Assembly (NCBI GenBank): GCA_963785255.1
Contig: CAWAUR010000007.1
Location: forward strand, 372,001 to 436,000
DNA: 64,000 bases
DNA from: Bog-159 sp963785255
GTDB taxonomy: Bacteria; Acidobacteriota; Terriglobia; Bryobacterales; Bryobacteraceae
Direction: 5' to 3'
Part shown: positions 51,815 to 60,067 of the stretch, one piece after another
Layout of the letters: every line of letters begins with the position of its first letter
How positions within the stretch are numbered: the stretch's first letter is position 1
Notes under the pieces: generated by a model
Databases searched by the model: none
Told to the model about the DNA's origin: nothing
Seen by the model: the letters and a program-made list of their open reading frames with translations, nothing else
Translations under genes and position numbers: made by a program

Positions 51815-53306
51815 TTTCATTCTGGCGCTGGCGGTCTGGCCGTTGTTGGCGCAGGGTCCCAACAACGTAAAGTGGTCGCTTTCGTTGGAGCCTGCCACGG
51901 CCGCGCCGGGATCGAAAGTGCTGGCGCGCCTGGAAGGACAGATCGACGCGGGCTGGCACGTTTATTCCATGTCCAGCGCCGGCGCGATTCCCACCACGGT
52001 GAAGCTATCGCCCAATGCCGCCGTGGAAAAGGTGCGCGTTTTCCAGGCGCCTCCCAAGAAGGCTTTCGATCCCAATTTCCAGCTCGATACCGAGACCTAT
52101 GAAGGTTCCGCGGTTTTCCTGCTGGAACTGCAATTGAAGCCGGACGCGCCGGCGGGTGCAACCGATATCTCCGCCCAAGTGCGCTACCAGACTTGCAACG
52201 ATACGGTTTGCATTCCCCCGCGGCGGGTCACGGCGAACGCGACATTGACCATCGATCCGGCCGCGCATGCCGCGGCGCCCGCGATTCCTTCGGGTTATGC
52301 CGAAACCAGCGCTCCGCCGAAGGCCGGTGCGAATGCCGCGGCCGATACGCAAGGCTTAGGAGCATTCCTGCTGGTGGCGTTCGGCTTCGGCCTGGCGGCC
52401 ATCTTCACGCCGTGCGTCTTCCCCATGATCCCGATCACCATGTCGTTCTTCCTGAACCGGCAGGGCACGCGGCGCGAGAGCGTCCTTCACGCCGTGCTGT
52501 TCTGCTTGGGAATCGTGGTGCTGTTCTCCGGCCTGGGCTTGCTGACGACCGCCATTCTAGGACCGTTCGGCGTGGTGCAGCTCGGATCGAATCCCTGGGT
52601 GAACGGTTTCATCGCGCTGGTGTTTCTGGCGTTCGGACTGAGTCTGCTGGGAGCCTTTGAAATTACGATTCCATCGTCACTGCTCACCAAGCTCGATAAG
52701 GGTTCGCAAAAGGGCGGCATCGCAGGCACGCTGCTGATGGGGCTGACATTCGCGCTTTCTTCGTTCGCCTGCGTGGGGCCGTTCATGGGTACGCTGCTGG
52801 CGGCATCGGTCGGCAGCGGAGGCCTGCGGCCGCTGTTGGGCATGCTGACGTTCGCCTTCGGCCTGGCGCTGCCCTTCTTCCTGCTGGCGCTGTTTCCGTC
52901 GTACCTGAAGCGCCTGCCAAAAAGCGGCGCGTGGATGGCGCGCGTGAAGGTAGTGATGGGATTCATTGTGCTGGCTGCCATGCTGAAGTTCCTGGCCAGC
53001 GTGGATCAGGTGCTGCAATGGAACGTCATCACCCGCGAGCGCTTTCTGGCGGCCTGGATCGTGCTGTTCGCCATGGCGGGATTATATCTCCTCGGTTTCC
53101 TGCGCCTGGAAGGCATCTCCAAAGACGAGCCCATGGGATTGGGCCGCTTGCTGGTGGGAATGGTTTTTATCGTCTTCGCCATCAGTCTGGTGCCGGGAAT
53201 GTTTGGCGGTAAGCTGGGTGAGTTAGACGCGTATGTTCCGTCGGCTGCGGCCGGGAGTTCTGGCGGCGCGGGCGGTGGGGGGGGGAGAGTGCGCTGGTCT
53301 GGATGA
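51795..53306 (+). CDS. dsbD: DsbD-like thiol:disulfide interchange protein, membrane part
   Basis: The 503-residue protein has a signal peptide and an N-terminal DsbD-alpha-like domain (residues about 20-155, with CNDTVCIPP cysteines). Eight or so membrane helices follow, with TPCVFPMIPITMSFFLN and SSFACVGPFMGT holding the two conserved transmembrane cysteines. It passes electrons from cytosolic thioredoxin to the periplasm. The frame ends in SGGAGGGGGRVRWSG just after a run of nine G (53277-53285). The thioredoxin domain normally fused here is in another frame, starting at the overlapping ATGA. With ten G the two ORFs would join as GGGGESALVWMKNQYREAL. Confidence 0.85.
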   Translation: MAGRRCSFILALAVWPLLAQGPNNVKWSLSLEPATAAPGSKVLARLEGQIDAGWHVYSMSSAGAIPTTVKLSPNAAVEKVRVFQAPPKKAFDPNFQLDTETYEGSAVFLLELQLKPDAPAGATDISAQVRYQTCNDTVCIPPRRVTANATLTIDPAAHAAAPAIPSGYAETSAPPKAGANAAADTQGLGAFLLVAFGFGLAAIFTPCVFPMIPITMSFFLNRQGTRRESVLHAVLFCLGIVVLFSGLGLLTTAILGPFGVVQLGSNPWVNGFIALVFLAFGLSLLGAFEITIPSSLLTKLDKGSQKGGIAGTLLMGLTFALSSFACVGPFMGTLLAASVGSGGLRPLLGMLTFAFGLALPFFLLALFPSYLKRLPKSGAWMARVKVVMGFIVLAAMLKFLASVDQVLQWNVITRERFLAAWIVLFAMAGLYLLGFLRLEGISKDEPMGLGRLLVGMVFIVFAISLVPGMFGGKLGELDAYVPSAAAGSSGGAGGGGGRVRWSG

Positions 53307-54076
53307 AGAACCAGTATCGCGAAGCGCTCGACAAGGCGCGCAGCGAAGGTAAGCTGGTGCTCGTCAACTTCACCGGCTACGCCTGCACCAACTGCCACTG
53401 GATGAAAGCCAATATGTTCACGCGTCCGGAGATTGCCGGCGCGCTGGGCAAGTTCGTGCTGGTGGAGTTATACACCGATGGCTCGGATGCCGCCTCCGAA
53501 GCCAACCAACAATTGGAGCAAAGTAAGTTTCAAACCATCGCCATTCCGTATTACGCGATTATGGACCCGGATGGCAACGTGGTCGCCACGTTTCCCGGCG
53601 CTACCAGGGACGCGGGCGCCTACCTGGCGTTTTTGCAGAAAAGCGGTCCTGCGGCGGAAAGCGCACCTAGCGATCTCGCCGGCCTTACCGCAACTACGCT
53701 CGATGGCTCGCCATTAGATATCCGCGCGCTTCAAGGCAAAGTGGTGGTGGTCGATTTTTGGGCCACTTACTGCGTTCCGTGCCTGAAAGAGATTCCAACT
53801 TTCGACAAACTGGGCGCGCAATATGCGGACCAGGGCGTCGTAGTCCTGGGAGTATCGATGGACACAGATGGCGGCGCGCCACTCGTCGAATCGTTCCTTA
53901 AAAAACATCCCATGAAGTACCACGTCGCACTGGGTTCGGAGAAAATGACGGACGTTTTTCACGTGAACAAATTGCCGACTACCGTGGTATTCGACCGTCA
54001 TGGAAAGACGCTGCAGCGCTTCGAAGGTTATACACCCGCTGATGCGTTGGAAAACGTCGTGAAGACGGCGTTGTAG
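53303..54076 (+). CDS. DsbD gamma-type thioredoxin plus TlpA-like domain
   Basis: The 257-residue product starts at ATG 53303, overlapping the DsbD stop (ATGA). Domain one (residues 1-115) is a DsbD-gamma-like thioredoxin with GYACTNCHWMKANMF. Domain two (about 128-257) is TlpA/ResA-like with VVVVDFWATYCVPCLKEIPTF (CVPC) and KLPTTVVFDRHG (cis-Pro). No signal peptide is present, so if it is made as a separate protein it would stay cytosolic. That argues it normally forms the C-terminal part of the membrane protein. The frame depends on the G tract upstream. Confidence 0.85.
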   Translation: MKNQYREALDKARSEGKLVLVNFTGYACTNCHWMKANMFTRPEIAGALGKFVLVELYTDGSDAASEANQQLEQSKFQTIAIPYYAIMDPDGNVVATFPGATRDAGAYLAFLQKSGPAAESAPSDLAGLTATTLDGSPLDIRALQGKVVVVDFWATYCVPCLKEIPTFDKLGAQYADQGVVVLGVSMDTDGGAPLVESFLKKHPMKYHVALGSEKMTDVFHVNKLPTTVVFDRHGKTLQRFEGYTPADALENVVKTAL

Positions 54077-54159
54077 GACAGGCCTCCCGGCCTGTCCACT
54101 CGACTTGTGGGGCAGGCTCGTAGCCTGCGCGGGCCTCGTAGGCCCGCTCTTCGACGAGC
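54073..54159. repeat. family A repeat (both halves)
   Basis: GTAGGACAGGCCTCCCGGCC and GTGGGGCAGGCTCGTAGCCTGCGCGGGCCTCGTAGGCCCGC follow each other after the TlpA-like stop. Confidence 0.85.
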
Positions 54160-54188
54160 TTCGCCCGTTCTCCTGGCGTAAAGTTTCG

Positions 54189-54221
54189 TTAGTGTGATGA
54201 GAGCGATTCATCACACTAACC
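54189..54221. promoter_or_regulatory. perfect 13-bp dyad
   Basis: GTTAGTGTGATGA (54189-54201) and its exact reverse complement TCATCACACTAAC (54209-54221) are separated by 7 bp. No U tract follows, so it is more likely an operator or a structured leader of the GloVer gene at 54307 than a terminator. It does not resemble either repeat family. Confidence 0.5.
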
Positions 54222-54306
54222 AATCCTCCTTGCGAGACGCCTCGGTAACGTGACCGCTCCTCACTCCGTCTTTTGACAGCGATCCCCCGCGCAACCATCA
54301 TCCGTT

Positions 54307-55647
54307 ATGACTATTAGAAGAATGGCTCTGAAAATTTGCGGAGTGTTCTCCCTGGCGCTCCCCCCCCTTCTTGCCGAAGCTGCAACTCCTGGTTCGCCGC
54401 CGGCCGAGAAGTTAATCTATAGCTTCCAAGGAGGCGGCAATGGTGTCAATCCCGAGGCTGGTGTGGCCGTCGGCGCCGGCGGAACGCTCTACGGAACCAC
54501 CACTTACGGCGGAACTTCGAACATTGGCACCGTGTATTCGCTGACTCCGCCCAGTTCTCCAGGCGACGGGTGGACGCAAACCGTTTTGCACTCCTTCGCC
54601 GGCGGCAGCGACGGGTCGTATCCCGAAGGGGCCGTAGTGGCCGGGAAGGGCGACGTGCTCTATGGCACAACTTACCGCGGAGGAACGGAGGATAATGGCA
54701 CGGTTTTTTCGCTTGCCCCGCCGGCATTGCCTGGCGGCGCCTGGACCGAAACCGTACTGCATAGTTTTGCGGGCGAACCGGACGGCTCTTTACCCGAGGC
54801 GGGACTTGTCATAGGCGCCGGCGGAGTGCTCTACGGCACAACCTCCAGCGGTGGCTCCGGCGCGTGCGCGTTGGGAACCTGCGGCACGGTCTTCGCCATG
54901 ACGCCTCCCGCCTCGCCCGGGGGCGCATGGACGGAGACGGTCCTCTACATTTTTCAACCAGGAAACGACGGGGCGATTCCCACTGCGGCCCTCGCGATCG
55001 GCGCGGGAGGCGTTTTGTATGGGACCACTTACTTTGGCGGAGGAACCGCGGCCTGTAGTGGAGGCTGCGGTACGGTGTTCTCGCTCACTCCGCCCTCGTC
55101 GGCCGGCGGAACCTGGACGGAAGCGGTGCTTTACAGGTTTACCGGCAGTCTCGACGGAGGCTATCCCTTAGCGGGCGTCTCAATCGGAGACACCGGCGTG
55201 CTCTACGGCACGACCTCCTATGGCGGTTCCGGCGCATGCAGCGAGCGCCAGGACCCGCCGGGCTGTGGCGCCGTGTACGCAGTGGCTCCGCCTGCTTCTC
55301 CCGGCGGAGAGTGGACCGAAACGGCGATCTACAGTTTTAAGGGCCGCGGGAACGGCCTGCAACCTCGGAGTGGCGTCGTGATCGGTGGCGGCGGAAGGCT
55401 CTACGGCACAACTTACTATGGCGGATCCGGCAAGGCTTGCTACTTAGCCTGCGGGACGCTTTTCTCGTTGACCCCGCCCGTATCCCCGGATGCACCGTGG
55501 ACCAAAAGCGTGCTCCATAATTTCACGGGCTACCCCGCTGACGGCGGCAATCCAATCGCGTTGATATTCGCCGGCGGCGCGTTGTATGGCACGACGTTCG
55601 ACGGCGGCAGTTCGGCTTTTGGCGCCGTGTTCAAGGCGCGGCCTTAG
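54307..55647 (+). CDS. secreted GloVer tandem-repeat protein
   Basis: The 446-residue protein has a signal peptide (MALKICGVFSLALPPLLAEA region). About seven GloVer repeats of roughly 60 residues follow (LYGTTTYGGTSNIGTVYSLTPP, LYGTTYRGGTEDNGTVFSL, and so on), alternating with TVLHSFAG.DGSYPE segments. It has no IPT/TIG domain, unlike the pair at 7-10 kb. The repeats presumably form a propeller-like extracellular fold; the function is unknown. Confidence 0.78.
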   Translation: MTIRRMALKICGVFSLALPPLLAEAATPGSPPAEKLIYSFQGGGNGVNPEAGVAVGAGGTLYGTTTYGGTSNIGTVYSLTPPSSPGDGWTQTVLHSFAGGSDGSYPEGAVVAGKGDVLYGTTYRGGTEDNGTVFSLAPPALPGGAWTETVLHSFAGEPDGSLPEAGLVIGAGGVLYGTTSSGGSGACALGTCGTVFAMTPPASPGGAWTETVLYIFQPGNDGAIPTAALAIGAGGVLYGTTYFGGGTAACSGGCGTVFSLTPPSSAGGTWTEAVLYRFTGSLDGGYPLAGVSIGDTGVLYGTTSYGGSGACSERQDPPGCGAVYAVAPPASPGGEWTETAIYSFKGRGNGLQPRSGVVIGGGGRLYGTTYYGGSGKACYLACGTLFSLTPPVSPDAPWTKSVLHNFTGYPADGGNPIALIFAGGALYGTTFDGGSSAFGAVFKARP

Positions 55648-55799
55648 CCTGGCCGGGAGGGCCGCGTGCAGGTTTATTTCGCCGCCGCGGCCGGGACCGG
55701 CTTCGCGAAGTCTCTTTGCCAAGCATCGAGGTGACGAAGCGCGTCGCTGGTGCGATGGCTCACAGCCCTTGCTGGCCGCGGTCGCCATCCTCCCCGCAA

Positions 55800-56203
55800 C
55801 AGGCGCAAGCCTCGCGGAGTTCTATACCGATGGCTCGCATGCCGCGTCCGAAGCCAACCAGGCGTTGGCCACGCGCCAGCCGTGGTGGCGGCGGAAGCGG
55901 ACCTGGTACGCGTTTCGGCGATCACGCCCGACGGCGCATCCGTGGATCTTCCGGCACAGTGGCGGCTATCGACAAGCTCGATGCCCAGTAATGTAACCGC
56001 GGCCTCGTGGTCCTAGCCTAGTCTAGCAGGCTACGGAAAAAGGAGCCCCGGAGTCCGCTCCCTGACAGTCGCGGCTCGGTAAGTTGTGGTAAGCGCGAGA
56101 GCCGACTTCTGAGCCGCGCGCGTCAGCAATCGGTTTCAGACCTTTTTCCGCAACCTGCCGGGAGTAACCATGGACATCGATGGCGGCACGCCACTGGAAA
56201 CCG
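55800..56203 (+). pseudogene. eroded copy of the thioredoxin/TlpA gene, interrupted by a MITE-like element
   Basis: AEFYTDGSHAASEANQALA (55815-55870) matches VELYTDGSDAASEANQQLE of the gene at 53303. TPDGASVDLPA (near 55925) matches TTLDGSPLDIRA, IDKLDAQ (near 55973) matches FDKLGAQ, GLVVL (near 56003) matches GVVVLG, and MDIDGGTPLET (56170-56202) matches MDTDGGAPLVE. The pieces are collinear but in shifted frames, with deletions that remove the catalytic CxxC motifs. The MITE at 56027-56157 sits within the VVVLG-MDTDGG stretch. Confidence 0.7.
56027..56157. mobile_element. MITE-like element, second copy
   Basis: It begins CAGGCTACGGAAAAAGG and ends CCTTTTTCCGCAACCTG, giving 17-bp terminal inverted repeats with two mismatches. 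They match the ends of the element at 28868-29060. Inside are a minus family B copy (56056-56075) and a degenerate plus copy. No clean target duplication remains. The element interrupts the eroded TlpA-like copy. Confidence 0.75.
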
Positions 56204-56448
56204 CTGCAAGGGCTATGGCCCTTCCGTCTTAAGTCTGGTGAGGCGGCGACAGTTCTCAGAGTGAGATAAGCTTCCCGGCCGAATTGTCGTTTCGTCAGGT
56301 GACAACCGCCACTAAGTCGTCGCCGGGATTGCGCATTCCGGCAAATTCTCGTGCGGATTTTCACGTGCCGAGTTAGGTGGCGCTGGAGCGACTGTGGTTA
56401 CATTGAGTGATAGCTTCAAAAACCGCCGCCTGCTGGAAAGACTTGGAT
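56204..56448. other. intergenic, no gene recognised
   Basis: This stretch follows the TlpA remnant and precedes the response regulator. No conserved frame, repeat or strong promoter is evident. Confidence 0.4.
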
Positions 56449-57240
56449 ATGCTTCGCATTTTGGTGGTCGATGACAATCGGGCCGAAGCAGTTTTGCTTA
56501 AGAAGATGATGACAAATCTGCGGCGCCAGTACGAATTACATTTCGTTTGGGACGGTGTAGAGGCGCTGGATTTCCTGCATGCCCGCGGCGCCTTCGCCGG
56601 GGCTCCCCGTCCGGATCTCATCATGCTGGATATTGATATGCCGCGGCTGGGCGGCTTGGAAACCTTGTCCGCCATCAAGAGCGATCCCGAGCTTTGTGTG
56701 ATTCCGGTCATTATGTATTCGTCCTCTGCCTCACCCGCGGACGTGCGTCAGAGTTACCAGGCCCGCGCCAACTGCTATGTACAAAAACCGAGCGATCTGG
56801 AGCGGTCCGTGAAGTTAGTTCAAGTAATTGAGGATTTTTGGATGGACTTTGCCATACTACCGGCGGCCGAGAAGTTACCCCCCAGCCATGCCGGCGGTGG
56901 CTACCCAATTGCACCGGAATCGGGGGAGGCGATGAGTCGTGCGATGTACGCTCTGACCGGGGAAAAAATTGCAGCGCCGATCCGCAAGTCCGGTTGTGAA
57001 GATCACAACCTTCTCTTGAGTGAATTCGGCGCGGCCGTCCGCGAACTTTTAGCGCTGCACGAACAGCAGTTTCAAGCCATCATCGAAGGAGACTGCGACA
57101 GTTCCCGGTTCGATTTATTGATCCATATGGCCAATGAGAATAAGCAACGAGCCAAGTATGCTTATCTTCGCCATCTGGAATCGCACGGCTGCACGAAACT
57201 AGATGCTAACCAGACTCGAACGCGAAGTGATTACCGATAG
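56449..57240 (+). CDS. response regulator with C-terminal helical extension
   Basis: I use the ATG at 56449 (MLRILVVDDNRAEAVLLKKM). Residues 1-130 form a receiver domain of the Rcp1-like type: acidic pocket D8/D9, phosphorylatable D61 in LIMLDIDMPRLGG, Ser in IMYSSSAS, and Lys in CYVQKPSD. About 130 further residues contain no known output domain (LLLSEFGAAVRELLALHEQQFQAIIEGD). The extension resembles a small helical bundle that may serve protein binding. No histidine kinase is adjacent. Confidence 0.85.
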   Translation: MLRILVVDDNRAEAVLLKKMMTNLRRQYELHFVWDGVEALDFLHARGAFAGAPRPDLIMLDIDMPRLGGLETLSAIKSDPELCVIPVIMYSSSASPADVRQSYQARANCYVQKPSDLERSVKLVQVIEDFWMDFAILPAAEKLPPSHAGGGYPIAPESGEAMSRAMYALTGEKIAAPIRKSGCEDHNLLLSEFGAAVRELLALHEQQFQAIIEGDCDSSRFDLLIHMANENKQRAKYAYLRHLESHGCTKLDANQTRTRSDYR

Positions 57241-57394
57241 CATGTTAAAAATTCAGTCCATCCAGACGTCGTTGCATGAGATCGGTGGGTCGAAGGTCAT
57301 GGATCTCGACGAAATTCATAGTTGTCTCAAAACTGCCCACAATAGTTTTCGAGCCGCGTTGAGAGGCGGCCCCGCCAAGCAGATCAAGCGTTGA
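57203..57394 (+). CDS. small helical protein overlapping the response regulator end
   Basis: A 63-codon ORF (MLTRLEREVITDSMLKIQSI...) overlaps the response regulator by 38 bp in another frame. An internal ATG at 57242 lies 1 bp after the regulator stop and may be the real start (MLKIQSIQTSLHEIGGSKVM). Codon choice and the amphipathic pattern look coding, but I recognise no family. Its position suggests a partner of the response regulator. Confidence 0.4.
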   Translation: MLTRLEREVITDSMLKIQSIQTSLHEIGGSKVMDLDEIHSCLKTAHNSFRAALRGGPAKQIKR

Positions 57395-57414
57395 TAATTT
57401 GCCATAATTGGAGG

Positions 57415-57473
57415 GCGGCCAATCATGGCCGCAGCCGCCTTTTAGGCGGCCAAGCCGCTTTGTAAACAAGCGG
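57415..57473 (+). promoter_or_regulatory. three consecutive hairpins upstream of a transporter gene
   Basis: GCGGCCA-ATCA-TGGCCGC (57415-57432), GCCGCCT-TTT-AGGCGGC (57434-57450) and CCGCTT-TGTAAAC-AAGCGG (57455-57473) follow each other with linkers of 1 and 4 nt. They end 19 bp before the GTG of the transporter. This compact folding suggests a structured 5' leader. It matches no riboswitch I know. Confidence 0.45.
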
Positions 57474-57492
57474 AGGGGCCGGCTGAAAAGCA

Positions 57493-58704
57493 GTGCAGAG
57501 GGCCTTGCTGACAGCCATCATCATCTTCCTGCTGACTTACCTGGTTATGGCCGTGGGCCGTCTACCAGGATTCCGTGTGGACCGCACTGGCGCGGCGATC
57601 ATAGGCGCAACGCTGATGATCGCAACCGGGGCTCTCACCCTGCAAGAGGCGCAGGCGGCCATCGATTACCGCACCATTATGCTTCTGTTCGGCATGATGA
57701 TCGTGGTGGCCAACGTGCGCCTATCGGGGTTCTTCACGCTGGTGAGCGCGTGGGTTGTGGAACGTACGCGCCGTCCCATCGTGCTGCTTGCGGCGATTGT
57801 GTTTGTCTCCGGGTTTTTCTCGGCATTCTTCGTCAACGACACCATGTGCCTGGTGCTCACGCCGCTGGTGCTCGAAATAACGCGCCGGCTCGGCCGCAAT
57901 CCGGTTCCCTACCTGCTGGCGGTGGCGATGGCCGCGAATATAGGCAGCACCGCCACTATCACCGGCAATCCGCAAAACATGATGATCGGGAGCTTCTCCG
58001 GAATCGGCTACGGCTCGTTTGCAGCGGCGCTCGCGCCCATTGCAGCCTTGGGACTGCTCGTGTTGATCGCCCTGATCTGTGTCGTGTACCGGCGCGAGTT
58101 CCAACGCGAGACGGCCATCGCGGTAGAGCATCGCCCCATGCCGGTAGACCGCTTACAGCTTTGGAAGTCACTGGTGGTCTCAGCCGCCATGGTGGCTCTC
58201 TTTTTTGCCGGATCGCCGGTGGCCGAAGTCGCGCTGACGGCGGGAGCGTTGTTGCTGATTACGCGGCGCGTGGAACCGGAAAAGGTTTATCGCGAAATCG
58301 ATTGGCCGCTGTTGGTGATGTTTGTCGGCCTGTTTATCGTGGTGGCAGGGTTGGAGCGCACGGCGCTTTCGGCGGACCTGCTCACTGCGGCCGCGCGCTT
58401 CGGCCTCGACCGCACGGCGGTGCTGAGCGCGTGGGCGGCCGTGCTCTCGAATATCGTCAGCAATGTGCCCGCCGTGCTGATTTTCAAGCCGCTGGTGGCG
58501 CACCTGGCCAATCCGCGGCATGCCTGGCTGGCGCTGGCCATGTCGTCCACCCTCGCCGGTAACTTGACGGTGCTGGGATCGGTGGCGAACCTCATTGTCG
58601 TGGAGCGTGCGCGGCGGGAGGTGAACATTTCGTTTTGGGAATATGCCAGGCTGGGTGTTCCCGTGACAGTGATCACGCTGGCTATCGGAGTCGCGCTGCT
58701 TTAG
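57493..58704 (+). CDS. SLC13/ArsB-NhaD-superfamily ion transporter
   Basis: The 403-residue protein starts at GTG 57493 and has about 11 membrane helices. Duplicated helix-hairpin motifs are visible: AANIGSTATITGNPQNMMIG in the first half, and VLSNIVSNVPAVLI plus AGNLTVLGSVANLIVVE in the second. These are hallmarks of the ion transporter superfamily that includes ArsB, NhaD, CitM and DASS carriers. The substrate (a dicarboxylate, arsenite or Na+/H+) cannot be decided; no arsR or arsC is nearby. Confidence 0.85.
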   Translation: MQRALLTAIIIFLLTYLVMAVGRLPGFRVDRTGAAIIGATLMIATGALTLQEAQAAIDYRTIMLLFGMMIVVANVRLSGFFTLVSAWVVERTRRPIVLLAAIVFVSGFFSAFFVNDTMCLVLTPLVLEITRRLGRNPVPYLLAVAMAANIGSTATITGNPQNMMIGSFSGIGYGSFAAALAPIAALGLLVLIALICVVYRREFQRETAIAVEHRPMPVDRLQLWKSLVVSAAMVALFFAGSPVAEVALTAGALLLITRRVEPEKVYREIDWPLLVMFVGLFIVVAGLERTALSADLLTAAARFGLDRTAVLSAWAAVLSNIVSNVPAVLIFKPLVAHLANPRHAWLALAMSSTLAGNLTVLGSVANLIVVERARREVNISFWEYARLGVPVTVITLAIGVALL

Positions 58705-58724
58705 GAGTTGCGGTCGTTTCTGAG

Positions 58725-58744
58725 CCGCGACCGTCAGGGAGCGG
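58725..58744 (+). repeat. family B element, perfect copy
   Basis: CCGCGACCGTCAGGGAGCGG sits between the convergent transporter and DUF3179 genes. Confidence 0.85.
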
Positions 58745-58757
58745 TCCCCGCTTTGAC

Positions 58758-59978
58758 CTATCTCCGACCATAAACCGTGGTCGTCGGATTGTAATTCCGC
58801 CAATCGAACCAATAGTCCTTGAGTAAGTCGACCGGCTCCAGGCACGATCCTCTGGCTTTCCCACTAACCGCACAACCTCGGAAGTTCCACTCGCTGCCCG
58901 TCGCGGCATCCATCAGCGTGCCGTCCGGACGGCGATAGAAATCCGGCGCTCCCGTTACCCCCGGAATGCGATCGCGAAACGCACGCACCGACTGGCCATC
59001 CGCACCCACGACAAGCAGCACCGGTTCCCCGCCCACGCGATCTTGGATCAACTTCTCCCGGATCACTTGGTCATATAAGTAGGCGCGCCTGGCGCCGAAC
59101 GCGTGCATGCCCAACATCAGGTCGCGCCCGTGCAATCCGTGTTCGCGGAAATCGATCACGGTGGGGTACCGTTGCATATGGGCGTCCCAATCCATGGGCG
59201 AATATTCGGAGCGGTACCGGGCGGCGTCCTGCAACACCGTACCTTGCGGCTCTTCCGATCGCCAGGCGCCGAAACTCAGCTCATCGGAGTGCACTAATAC
59301 TAACTGGCTGCCGCTAAGTGGCCCCGCCACGGCCTTGCCGCTGATCTGCTGCCAGTAAGTGCCGGTCTGATCGTCGCGCATGAGAAAGTTCTGGTTATTG
59401 ATGCCGGCTAAGTGAAACGTCAGCCGCAGCCCCGCGATCTCTCTGTTCCACACCAGACCGGTGTGACAGAGCGTTCAATAGGTGGCCACGATCGCGGTTT
59501 TGTCCAGCACATCGTTGATGACGTGATGATAGGAAATGATGCGAATGGGGTAGGCGCGGGCGGCGGCGCCGATCTTCACGGCGATTACTTTTTCGCTTTT
59601 GTCGAGCTTGGTGCGAGCGGTAGTGTCGAATGCGGGACGCTCGTCGGGATGGAACATCAGCTCGTAGATGTTGATACGGGATAGGGCCGCGAAACCGCAC
59701 ACTAGAACGGCGCCGAGCGTGGCGAACGCGCGCTTCCACCTTCGCGGCTGCGCGCGCCAATAGAAAATCAGCGCCGCTAACGCGCCCGCGCAGCAGAGCA
59801 GGTCCGCCGCGGGCCGGAGCCGCATCAGCGCCAGCGCGGCTGCCAGCTCTCGCGCGCCCTGTGCCCGGAATGGCCGGATCACATACACGGGGTAGATCAG
59901 CAGCACCAATGCGACCGTCAAAAACGCAATCAGCACCGCTATCAGCCCTCGCCGTTTCGTTTCCGGAAGCAAACCCAT
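58758..59978 (-). CDS. DUF3179 membrane protein, predicted selenoprotein (UGA at residue 168)
   Basis: The frame from 59978 encodes MGLLPETKRRGLIAVLIAFL, three membrane helices (about 10-32, 48-72, 82-100), then ARAYPIRIISYHHVINDVLD and AIVATY. TGA follows at 59477-59475. The same frame continues TLCHTGLVWNREIAGLRLTF, NFLMRDDQTGTYWQQISGKAV, ending YNPTTTVYGRR at 58758. DUF3179 proteins have TYCxLC-xTG here, so the TGA replaces the first Cys of the CxxC motif, giving U168-T-L-C171. A SECIS-like hairpin follows. The total is 406 residues, normal for the family, and both halves are well conserved. If Sec is not inserted, the gene is simply a nonsense mutant. Confidence 0.8.
59441..59471 (-). promoter_or_regulatory. 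bacterial SECIS-like hairpin
   Basis: Reading the minus strand, 3 nt after the TGA begin CTCTGT, then CACACC, loop GGTCT, then GGTGTG, a GA bulge, and ACAGAG. The upper stem is 6 perfect base pairs and the lower stem another 6. The apical GGTCT is the same loop as in the E. coli fdhF SECIS recognised by SelB, and lies 15 nt after the TGA. The sequence is also coding. Confidence 0.8.
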
Positions 59979-60067
59979 GTGCTGAGACTACCGGCTTGCG
60001 CCCGAACCTGTCAATAATCTATAGCCATTAGCAGCCGCAGCCGTATTGTAAAATCGGTGAAAGGGAC

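Noticed and set aside
54189..54221. Rho-independent terminator
   Set aside because: The stem is perfect but no run of T follows on either strand, and family A already sits at the upstream gene end.
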